Made by a program: the position numbers and the translations under genes. The notes below the pieces were generated by a model. It was not told the DNA's origin, ran no database searches, and worked only from the letters and a program-made list of their open reading frames with translations. From contig QANZ01038703.1 of assembly GCA_003254925.1 (NCBI GenBank), forward strand, positions 71,772 through 135,771: 64,000 nt of DNA, given 5' to 3'. Source of the stretch: Chamaecrista fasciculata (lineage: Eukaryota > Streptophyta > Magnoliopsida > Fabales > Fabaceae). Shown here piece by piece: positions 49,550 to 60,340 of this stretch. Every line of letters starts with the position of its first letter. Within the stretch, counting starts at the first letter, position 1.

Positions 49550-50690
49550 TATTAATATCAATTTGGACTATATATAGATATATATAGTATATCTTGTACT
49601 GAGATAAGCCAACTCCATTCAGATAGAAGGGCTCATTAAAATCTTTAAAAAACCTCTAACATGTAAAGACTTTCTTTCTTAATAAGGATTCGAATGTTTC
49701 TTTTTATATTTATATCCTATCTTTTATCATATATTTTCTTTACTTTGCTAGCTAACTTGGCCATATAATTAACCCAAAAAAAAAAGAATTCATATTATTC
49801 CTCTATGACAGTTGTAATTTCTTATCTTTAGCAGGAAATTAATGTTTAGAACTTTTTTGTACATAAATATCATGTTTTTTATGGATGAATTATCAAATTT
49901 TAAAGATAAGAATATGACCGTTGTAAATTGTAATTTCTTAACTTTAGCATGAAATTAATTTTTAAAAAACTCTAATCATCTTTTGAATATGATGAAATTA
50001 ATNATCGGCAAATAGCAATGCATTTTAGGCCCTTGTGCCATTTCCCTCCAAAAAAAAAAAGCAGAGTATCACATAAAATTATCTTAAATTCTGTTTGGAC
50101 AAGACAAAATGCTACTTTGAACTAATTAAGAATATGTGAGAATCTCATAGCTAAATATGACATGAAATGAAATTTTAATTACATATATTCTAATCTCATG
50201 ATTAAAACTATTTAAGATTTTTTGTTTAAATAAATAAGACATTAAGGATCAAAGTCATACATATGGAACTGAATCGGTTAGAAAAAATAGAGTAGACTTT
50301 TGATAGAACATGAAAATAAAGTAGGCTTTGTTTGTGTGGTCAATGTCTTTAAGGAAATTAAGCCCCCACTATTTGTATGCTGCTAGGTGTTTATGGCAGA
50401 TTTCCTCCAGGATTTACAAAGCCTGGTATTATAACCAGCAATACTATAACACTTTCTGAACACGAAATAGAGAAAGATAAGTTGATGATGATATACTCTA
50501 TTCTTTGAGAAGAAGTGTTATTTATAGAATAAATCTGAACAATTATGTCTGTTTATTCGAATTAATTAACCAATTCGAAAATAATAATAATTATAATTAA
50601 TTATTGGCTTGAAGCCCCAATTGCCCTAAGTGCCCATCTTTGACATATATATATATATAATTCAATTATTATAAATGACTTAATAGTTTT
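49550..50690. other. AT-rich intergenic DNA
   Basis: No supported gene or repeat edge; single N at 50003. Confidence 0.45.
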
Positions 50691-51906
50691 AGAGCCGTCA
50701 AAACGAGCCAAACTCAGTGGGTTGGCTCGTTTAACTCGCCAAATTGGAGAACCGGGTTGAGAAAATCGAACTCGCCAAAAGTTTTAGCTCGAGTGGGTTG
50801 ACTCACTTAACTCACGTCTCGTGGTGGGCTAGCTTGAGTAAGTTGGTGAGTTAGTGAGCCAACCCACCTTATTTAAAAAAAATTATAAATTTAAAAATTA
50901 AAACCCTAAAACTAAAAATATCTAGGCTCACTCACTCTCTCCCTCGTTAATTTCAGTCCCCTTATTGGCTCATTTAGAGTTCTTTTCCCTACAATACATC
51001 AAACCCTAATCTAGCTTCTTCTCATTTCTTCTCATGTTTTATGTGGCTTGTTGATTTTGAAGGGTGTTATTTACCAAAAAAAAAAAAAGAAGAAGGGTGT
51101 TGAAAAAGTATTGTTGCATGCTACTACTAATCTAAGAAGCATAGATACGGCAAAATTGAAGACGTACCCGTACCTAGTACGTATCAGGTACGGGTACACC
51201 AAAAATACGGTAAAATACGTATCTGATATGTATCTCCTTCACGTTACTCAGGGGTAAGTTAAACTATTTGGGGCTTTGGGCCTTTTGAGTTGTGTATGAG
51301 GGAGAGAGAACTTAGCATGATGAGTAGTAGTGGCTAAAGAGAGACACGTGGGAGCTTGGAGGTTAAGTATGAAGTTTTTTTTATTATTTATATGTTAAAT
51401 TTGTTAAATATTTTAAATTGTTTTGGTCAAATTTATGAAAAGTTAATATTTTTAGTATACATATATTATTTTAATTCTTTTATTTTTAAAATGTATAATT
51501 ATGTATCCTAAAATATTTATTTAAGAGAAAAAAATTATATATAAGACATATTTTTATTATTTTATATTAAATATTATGTCGTACCCATATCTCATATTTT
51601 TTTAAATTTTCGTATCCCGTATCCGTACCCGTAGCTATGCACGTACTCGTACCCGTATACATGCAACATAGCTACTAATTGATATTTTTAATATAAAAAA
51701 GTGGGGATAAATAAAAAAACAACAAAAATAAAATAAAATTGATGGTTGATGGGTTAGGTGGGCTAACCCGGCTCACTAAGTTGGTGAGTCGGGTTGGCAA
51801 AACCTGACTCGCCTCGGATCTCTGGCTCGCATAAGTCAACTCGAGCGAGTTGCAGCTCATGATGAACCAACTCAAGTGAGTGGGGCTAACTCGTTTTGAC
51901 GGCTCT
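50691..51906. mobile_element. hAT-like element carrying a nested MITE
   Basis: Ends AGAGCCGTCAAAACGAG and its complement at 51890-51906; GTGGGTTGGCTC/GAGCCAACCC-type units near both ends. The flanks TAATAGTTTT and AATAGTCATT look like a decayed target duplication. A complete second element (51132-51671) lies inside. Confidence 0.7.
51132..51671. mobile_element. GTATC-type hAT MITE, 540 bp, nested
   Basis: Ends CTAAGAAGCATAGATACGG and the complement of CTATGTTGCATGTATACGG, then many TACGGGTACG units. Exact 8-bp direct repeat CTACTAAT at 51124-51131 and 51672-51679. The terminus resembles that of the GTGTC-type elements with T in place of C in the repeated motif. Confidence 0.85.
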
Positions 51907-51994
51907 AATAGTCATTTATATAATCTTCTCAACTCTATAACTTATCTAACTTGAGACTTTGATTACTAACTATATAATCCTCTGCATTTTATTT

Positions 51995-52137
51995 GATGCA
52001 TTTTTTGTACATTTTAGAGAGACAAAGGAAGAAGTAGAGAGAGAAAATGTAGGTCCTACATATTTATTATTTTGTGGGATCCACACTTTCTCTCTCTACC
52101 TCTTCCTTTATCTCTCTAAAATGTACAAAAAAAAAAA
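51995..52137. repeat. Short perfect-stem fold-back (about 140 bp)
   Basis: TTTTTTGTACATTTTAGAGA on the left pairs with the right arm ending TCTCTAAAATGTACAAAAAA, with about 40 paired bases broken by few mismatches and a loop around 52065. A tiny MITE; if transcribed it would make a long hairpin RNA. Confidence 0.7.
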
Positions 52138-52689
52138 ATACAGAGAGCGAAAACGCAGATGATCCACTTCAATATATGTCTGAAGATGTTATGTCAAATT
52201 ATCTAAAAATTTTGATCAAATGGCACCTTTAAATTTTTTACTTTATACAAAGTTATTGTCTCAACTCTATCACATAAATTTGGACCGAGATCATTTTTAG
52301 ACTAATAAGAAGTAATAACTAGTCTCATTATAGAATCTTAATTTAACAATGTTTCTTTGTAAAGAATTCTGATGTGAGACGATAATGTTATTCGTTTTTA
52401 AGATTCTTAATAAATTGTATTAAACTCACATCACTTTATTCTTTGTTTTCTTCACGGCATTTGATACCAACTCATTCAGAAACTTTCAAGTCATTAATAA
52501 TAAATTGCACGTATTGCTTATGCCTATTATGGCGTGCGCGTTTATTTTTGGGGAATCTCACATATGCTAATTAGTTTTAGGCCAGAAATTTTAATGAGTT
52601 GAAATACATTGCACGTATTCTATAAATTTTTTATTTTGATCACTTGAAATCTTTCAATTTTAAGAGTTGATAAAAAAATTTGTTCAATT

Positions 52690-53580
52690 TTAAAATAAAT
52701 TGATTAGCCGCTGATTTCTGCATCTCACCTTCTCGTTGGCGTATATTCTTTGTCTTCGTCTTCATCTCGTCAATTTCTGCATCCCACCATTGATTTGGAG
52801 TTTTCGTTCTCTCCTTTCTTAGGGTTTTCTGCATCTCACCTTCTCGTCGGCTTCTATTCTTCCTCTCATCGATTTCTGCATCTCACTGTTGTTTTAGTGT
52901 CTTCGTCTGATGTCGCTCGGTCTTGGGTCGTCGCTGTCTCGGTGATGGCCCTCCCTCTTTTTATAGGCAATGTTGAAAAGCCCCCTTCCCTGTGAGGGTC
53001 CCTCTCTCTCTTTATGAGAGTGTTACTTTGTTTCTAGGGTTTTGTGGCGGGAGTGTTCTGGATCAGGACTCCCATGGCGACGTTCTACGGCGGTGACTTT
53101 GGACTAGGCATTCCACGCGGCTTCCTGGTTTGGTTCTGATTTTTGGGTGCTCTTCCACGGCGTCGTTTCGTTTTGTCAAATTTTATTGTTGCTTTGAGTC
53201 TGATTATGTCGTTATTTAGATCAGCCACTGGGGTTGCCTACTACCTTGATTGGAAGTGTTTGTCTTTTTTAGATGACTTTATTAATATTTCCAGCTATTT
53301 AGATGGTTGTAGTTTTAGTTGGATCCCTAGATCCGCTAACTTGGCAGCTGATTGTCTTTCCAATTTGTCTGAAACGAGGATGGGTCCTCTTGGATGGGTT
53401 GCAAACCCCCCACCTTCGTCAGTTGGTATCCTGTCTAGCGTTGCTAGCTGTTTATGCTAGGGAGGAGTTGGCTATTTTTGCTTTGTTTTTGTTTGTACTG
53501 TGCTTAACTTTACCTTAACTTTACCTTGCTTTTGAATTAATTATGTTTCAAGCTAAAAAAATTTTATAAAGCTAAAGGTT
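52690..53580 (+). pseudogene. LINE remnant: leader-like segment joined to the RNase H end
   Basis: 53143-53460 encodes the last half of a LINE RNase H domain (FSWIPRSANLAADCLSNLSE, then MGPLGWVANPPP). Upstream (52690-53140) is GC-richer sequence with a repeated TTTCTGCATCTCACCTTCTC phrase at 52709 and 52827 and no domain; it may be a LINE 5' region fused to the 3' end by internal deletion. No clear poly(A) or target duplication. Confidence 0.65.
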
Positions 53581-53838
53581 TTTAAGCGATCAAAGTTAAA
53601 AACTCAACATTTATTTGTTATATGTCTTCTAAAAGTCGTTATATTTTATAGGTTGGCTTAAAACTCAATAACTCTAAGTGATCAAATAAAGTTAAAAAAT
53701 TTTAAAATTACTTATTATTATTTAAATTTCATGAGTATTTTATGCATTTGACTTAAAACTCAGGGGTTTTAAGTGTATATTTGTATCAATATTTAAAAGG
53801 TGTTTTTTTTTTTCCGAAAAATCATTACAGAAAATGAT

Positions 53839-54266
53839 AAGTTACACTTTGGTACCCTGTGGTTTGACCCTATTTTACTTTGGTACCTTGTGGTTTGAAA
53901 CTTAACACTTTGGTACCCTGTGGTATTCTCTATTAACACTTTGGTACCCTTTGGAGTTATTTTGTAATTTTAACCATAATAAATTTTACAAAAATTATAT
54001 ATTGACCCCAATTTTTTTTAAAAAAAAATACAAATAGGTCCCTGGATACATATTATCTAGGGACTAAAATGAAAACTTTAAAAAAAAATTGGGGTCAATA
54101 TGTAATTTTTGCAAAATTTGGTATGGTTAAAATTACAAAATAACCCCAAAGGGTACCAAAATGTTAATGGAGAATACCACAGGGTACCAAAGTGTCAAGT
54201 TTCAAACCATAGGGTACCAAAGTGAAATAGGGTCAAACCACAGGGTACCAAAGTGTATTTACCCTT
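53839..54266. mobile_element. GGTACCAAAGTG inverted-repeat MITE, 428 bp
   Basis: Both arms carry three CACTTTGGTACCCTGTGG-like units in opposite orientation, arm length about 165 bases. Flanking 8-mers AAAATGAT (53831-53838) and AAAATGAC (54267-54274) match at seven positions. The element at 29150-29187/29836-30135 is a broken relative. Confidence 0.8.
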
Positions 54267-54279
54267 AAAATGACATGTA

Positions 54280-55190
54280 TTTAAGAGGATGGGAAAATAA
54301 AAAATATTTCTACTATTTTAGTTATTAAAATTCAAGGTTTTCTTTATTCTTATAGTTTAATAATAAGCATCATCATCATCATGGCTTCTACTATCACTGA
54401 TAAGCACTTTATTTAAAATATTTTTTTTATAAAATTCATCATTTATGAAAGAAAAATACTTCTCCCGGAAAAAAAAAAACAGAGATCAACGTAACTTCCA
54501 ACTTAGATAATAAAGCTTGACCAAATTAAAGAAGATACCATAGTATATCGTTGTTTAATTCAATCAACATTTTCCTTAGTGATTAAAAATGTAAGAGCTG
54601 ACTCAACCTAACCTGTAGATAAATATGAGTTGAGTTAAATTTTTCTCCAAAGTCAATCCAACTCAATCAATAGTGAGGCCTAATAATTTGATTCTCTTTC
54701 CTATAATAGACCTTTTTTATATTTGATTGGATCTCTTTCAAGCATTGTACATATGACATTGTTCTATATATTTACAGTTGTCACTACGTATAGCACTAAA
54801 ATTACCTTCAATATTGATTTTTTTTAACTTATCTTACAACTTATCTATATTAGCATCTTGTGGTAATTGAATGCCCAAAACATATAAAATAACTAATGGC
54901 TTTGCATACCTAATAAGGGTATGTAGGAATTATTTTAAAATTTTAATTTTTTTAAAATGAAGATATTCAAGAAATTATATTTATTTAATCACATTTTAAA
55001 ATGACAAAAATAAATCATGAGGAAGTTATTTAGTTTTTATTAATTTTATTTTAATATAATATTATAGAAATAATGAAGTTATGAGAAATGACTAAATTTT
55101 TTTCTATTTCTTTATGTAGTTTATGTCAACATTTATTTTAATATATAGTTTTGGAGGTGACTACTAAAACAACGTAAAGTGATATATAAT
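54280..55190. other. Intergenic DNA, no gene seen
   Basis: AT-rich; nothing supported. Confidence 0.45.
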
Positions 55191-55199
55191 TGTATAAAT

Positions 55200-55525
55200 C
55201 TATGAAGCAAGAACATTGATACGATACGGACACGAAATACATTGACACGTCAAATTCTTAAAGTTACCTGACACAACATGACATATATTTATATATATAA
55301 ATAATTAAAAATTCATAAATTTTATGAAAACTTTAAAAATTATAATATCTATTAATAACATATGTCATATGTGTTATTATTTTATATTGTTTGTCATGTT
55401 AAAATTATAAAAAAAAATTAGTTTTATATTCTGAAACTTATGAATATGTGTCGTACAGGTATCAAACACGGGCACGTGTCTGACACGACAACACGCTCTC
55501 AAAATGAAGTGTTCATACTTCATAG
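55200..55525. mobile_element. GTGTC-type hAT MITE, copy 4 (326 bp, inverted orientation)
   Basis: Ends CTATGAAGCAAGAACATTG and the complement of CTATGAAGTATGAACAC. Exact 8-bp direct repeat GTATAAAT at 55192-55199 and 55526-55533. Its order of GACAC clusters is reversed relative to the other copies. Confidence 0.88.
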
Positions 55526-55774
55526 GTATAAATATTATATATATATATATATATTAAAATTAATAAATTAAATTAAAGAGAAAAAGAATATTGAGAAATC
55601 AGTAGGAAGTTAAATAATTAATTAACTTTCTAATACTTTTAAATTTACTTTATTAATAAAAATTATAAAACAATGTCCTTAAATAATTTTCTAATCTATT
55701 TTATAAATTTAAATCTAAAAATAGTATATATATTTCCGAATTTGTCACATTATATTGTGATTTGACAATAGTAT

Positions 55775-55870
55775 AATATGAAAGTGAGTATAATATAGGT
55801 GAATTGTTCACATTAGTCCTATATATTATTTTTTTCACACAGTTAAGAGTATTATACTCACTTTCATATT
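55775..55870. repeat. Short hairpin with 21-bp perfect arms
   Basis: The arm at 55775-55795 is the exact complement of 55850-55870 (core GAAAGTGAGTATAAT). The loop is about 54 bases. Confidence 0.75.
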
Positions 55871-56448
55871 CAATTTGACATTAGTTGCTAATACTCTTAA
55901 TTGTGTAAAAAACTACACTTTAAGAATAACATATAATTCCGAGTTTATAACATTATATTGTACTTTGAAAAAAAAAATATTACCAACTTTGTTTATTTTT
56001 TAAATAAGCAGTCCATTTTCGTAACTCGATTTAACCTCGTTTGTTGACGGTACTAACAAGACAAAGATAGTATCCATCAAAGACAACTCATAACTTTGAA
56101 CTTATCGCATTTAAACTTGAAATAAGAGTGGCCACACATTCAATATAATTTGAGACATAAAAATGAACTATAAAAATATTTAAAACCAATATAAAAGTTC
56201 TAAAATAACTTTGACTAAAATAAACTTAGGAATATACATATAGTTAGACACATTAAACATATAAATGGATGAAGAAAAAAAGCATATTCTTCGTGCAGCC
56301 ACACTGCCACAGTTATTCAAAGTTCAAAGTAAGAGCATAATTACTCTATAAATTTCTATACATAATGAAAAAAAAATTAGAATCAGAAAATGCGTTACAA
56401 CCATAAAGTCACATATTTGTTCTAATCAATAATCCTCGAAGAAACAAT

Positions 56449-56846
56449 CTTTGTTAGGTGTTGTTTCAAAGAGAATTTCTGCTAACATTCCACCTGATCA
56501 GGTGGAAGCAATGGCAGGTATTCTTGGTGCAAATATGGCTCTCCGTTTCGGGTGTAAGAAGATCATTCTTGAGGGTGATTCTTTGAAGGTTTGTTCCTAT
56601 CCACATGCAGCTGTCAGAGATCTCTCAAACTTTGATTCTATTATGAACAATCTTTTCTTTATTAGTCATCAGTTTGATTTTTTTTTATTTAGTTTGGAAA
56701 AGAAGGTGTTGTAATAAGGCAGCTCATACGCTTGCCAAGTCTCTTTGTCCTATTTCTGGTTTACAGCCTGATGCTCTTGTTGCTATTCTTATAGCCGATT
56801 CTTCTCATTAATGAAATTGGTAGCATTTCTATCCAAAAAAAAAAAA
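56449..56846 (+). pseudogene. 5'-truncated LINE insertion with 18-bp target duplication
   Basis: Encodes an RNase H-like segment (PDQVEAMAGILGANMALRFG, then IILEGDSLKV), with the frame broken after 56714, and ends in a poly(A) tail. The 18-bp direct repeat AATCCTCGAAGAAACAAT lies at 56431-56448 and 56847-56864, with no mismatch. Only about 400 bases of the 3' end were inserted. Confidence 0.9.
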
Positions 56847-56869
56847 AATCCTCGAAGAAACAATTCTCT

Positions 56870-58605
56870 TATCGGTAGGTTTAGGTAAAGTAGTTTAGAA
56901 TATGTCCTTTTATTTTATTATTTGGATTTAAGAAGATGTATTCTTTTAAATACAAAATTAGTTTAAATTTTAAAGTGAGAAAGGTATTCATTGCATTCTT
57001 TGCATGCATGAATGAGGGCATCGGTTCGAACTAGTACCAAAAGATTATTTAAAAATTAATTAACAGACTTTAATGCTAATTAATTAACATCGGAATGATT
57101 TCCATAATATTTTATGAGAGTTTAGAAAATTCTAAATTTAATTTAGATATTGTTCACGCCATAAATAATGTATGAACTCCATTGAATATATGTCAAACTG
57201 AAATATTTGGAAGAATTAAGATATCCATTAATTAAATTTTACCTTATTTGTAAATGATATCAGGCTAATTAATGTGAGAGAATGTGCTATGTATCATTGT
57301 ATTGTTTACATCGTCGAGAACAAAAAAAAATGTCAAAAATAGAGCAACCCTGATAACAAAAAGAAAATTAATTCGAATGCATGCTAAATTTTTTGCGTCA
57401 TGTCAAAAAAATAAAATAAAATAAAATAAAATAAAATAAATTTTTTGTGTCTTGCATGCTAAATTTAATCGAATGCATGTTATTTTCAATCTTAATTCGA
57501 GCACAAACATTGATGTCGACAACTCTATATTCATATACAAGCATTTAAACTTCATGTCTGATGGAATTTTTTTTAAAAAAATGTCGGCTGGCTTATTCAA
57601 TAGATTCTTGTACTGATTTTAATGAATATATAAATAAATCAGGTGAATCGATCAGGTTCATTTATCTCTCACTTATGCAGTATGCTTTTCTTTTGTTAAA
57701 TTTATACTATTATATATAATCTTAAAGCTTTTTTAATTAGAAGTTTCTTTTAAATTATATATATATATATATTAATAAAATATAAAAAATAAAAGGTCAA
57801 AACATCATTTTGGTCCTTAATATTCATCCTAAATAATGTTTTGATTCTAAATGTTTTTTCTGTTCCATTTTAGTTCTTAATGTCGCTAAAAGATTTTGTT
57901 TTGATTCGTAATTATTAAATATGAGAATATCTTTCTTGTTTCAAATTCAAATACAACGAAATCAAAGTTACAACTTATTCTTGTTGAGTTATTTCTCTGT
58001 TCAATTGAGATTGTTAGCAAACAAAATCAGATCAGAACTAAAATCAAACTCGAAAATGGATCACTCGTTTCATAAAATTGATCATATTTCTCACTTTTTT
58101 TAATTCTAAATGTGACAAAATTGAAGTTACAGATTACTCTTCACTAGTTTTTTTCTACCTAATTTGGATAATCTACAAACAAAATCAAATAATATTCTGA
58201 AAGTTGTTATTTGTGTTGAATAAATCCACTTTTTGAGTACTACTTAATTTCATTTGTGATGACTCCAACAGAATACAAGATAATTCATCAAAAGTAATTT
58301 ATATTTTATAACTCTAATTTTTCCGTATTCGTATTAAAAATAAAAAAGATATAACTATTTTAATGAAACAAACAATCCATTGTCGGTTACAATTTTAGAC
58401 ACCCTATGTTTGCGCCGTGTAAATAGCACAAATTTGTTCAAATATGCTAACGGATAAAGTTTCACTATTTAAGGAAATGGTGAATTATTCTTCCTAAAAT
58501 TACACTTCTTTGGAACTCTATTATTTTAAAAATATACAAAAACATTCTCAATTTTAAAAAATTATTAAAATGTCCTCAAAGTCATTTTCTTTTTATTGAA
58601 AATGT
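56870..58605. other. AT-rich intergenic DNA with minor repeats
   Basis: Contains an AAAAT pentanucleotide run at about 57410-57438 between two GCATGCTAAATTT copies, and at 57916-58360 a diverged relative of the 1-kb duplicated repeat of 34545-38626. No gene seen. Confidence 0.5.
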
Positions 58606-58615
58606 AACTTTGTAT

Positions 58616-59209
58616 CAATGTTGTTAGAATCGGACCGGATGATCCGACCGGTTCAACCATCAACCAACCATTAGAATGAGTTGGTTCACAAACCAAATTA
58701 GTAGTTAAACCGGATTGGACCGAATGTAATAGGCCAGAACCATTGAACCGATGGTCCAACCGCTAAACCGGCGATCCAACCGCCCACCAATTTTTTTTTT
58801 TTTTTTTTTATAATTTCGCATTTTAACTTTTAAATAAAAAATTAATGAAATCAGATCTAAAGCTCACTTAATTTATTTTATTTTTTAAAAAAATTGTTTG
58901 ATTTGCATAAAATTTATTACATTTAAAAACATATCTAACTATACATGTGTTATGTTGTCTTTATTTTATGTTTGTATATTATTCTTGCAACGTACTCTAT
59001 TTCAGTTTAATAAAAAAAATAGAAGTGTTGAATTATTAATTTTAATTGTGTGTATATATAATATTTATATTTTATATATATTAAAATTAATTAATATTTA
59101 TTATTTATTGCATCATCTGGTTCGACCGATGATTCAACCGGTTAAACTGATTAAACCGTGAACCAAACACTTGTCTGAGTCATTGAATGGTTTGGTCTTG
59201 ACAACATTG
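58616..59209. mobile_element. hAT-type MITE (CAATGTTGT family), copy 2, 594 bp
   Basis: Ends CAATGTTGTTAGAATCGG and the complement of CAATGTTGTCAAGACC, with CCGGTT/AACCGG-rich arms. Exact 8-bp direct repeat CTTTGTAT at 58608-58615 and 59210-59217. Confidence 0.88.
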
Positions 59210-59217
59210 CTTTGTAT

Positions 59218-60340
59218 TATGTAATTTTGTTTTTAAAAATATTTTAATAGAAATAATTTTTTTAAAAAAATTCATTTCACCTATTTAAAATTTTGGAAAA
59301 TTAACTATTTCATATTTTTAAATATTTCGACATAATTGTTAAAATAAGTAAAATTATCATTTATCTTCTATTGTAGAATAGTTTAACATAGTTCATTTTA
59401 TTTCAGAGAAGAGAGGTTTATATTTTTTAAAAAAAAAAATAATGGGAAAGTAGTATATTTTTCATAATTTTTTACAGAGTGAAAGTAAAGGTCACCTCAA
59501 AAAATGATCTACAATAGTTAGAAAAGTACATTAATATTGCAGGCCATGCTAGAGTATCGCAAACTTTATTAATATTTGTATAGTTATGACTTATGAGTAG
59601 AAAGCAGAGAGACATTGTTTTTGAAAAGAATAGATAGTATAATTCACCTTACTTTTTAATGCATTGTCTTGTTTGTAAGTTCACTCAAAATTGATGCCTT
59701 AATCCCTATGATATGTTCAGTTCTATTGCCTTTATTTATAAATTAGTCAACAAATAATCCTAAAATCCTCTGCTTTACTTGACATTTATTTGCTAAAATT
59801 TTTGCACACCCAAACATTGAGTTCATTTTTCTCTTAATAAGGTCTTTTGATACACATTATAATCCCTAAACATATAGAAATACTAAATATACAAAAGCCT
59901 CCTGCTATAAAGTAGAAAGACTTGAGAATTATCTATCTATTACACGATCCCATTAATTATATCAACATGTTAGCAATTTCTTGAATAATACATTTTCTTT
60001 TGAATACAATAAAATATACTTGCCTCCTCAAGTCCCTGATCATCATATTGGAACCCTTAATGGGCTTCAAATCTAATGTGGTAGAAGTTCAATATTATGA
60101 ACTTCCAATCTTTTCCCCCCATTTTTCTAAATAACAAAAATTAAAAACAAACAAAAAAGAGATAAGGGAGGGGGGAGAAAAGTCTATTCCTAATGACATC
60201 CGTATCGCTTAAATCTAATTCTCATATTTTTTTCCCCTAAATTCCTTTAACCTATATAGAACACAATGATTACAGACAATTCCAACATAAGAAGGAACTT
60301 GCAGGCTTGTCAATGGAGGAAGAGAAGATGAACTATTATA
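59218..60340. other. Intergenic DNA and probable 3' UTR of the ARID gene
   Basis: No separate gene seen. The part next to 60340 should hold the 3' UTR and poly(A) site of the minus-strand ARID gene. Confidence 0.5.
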
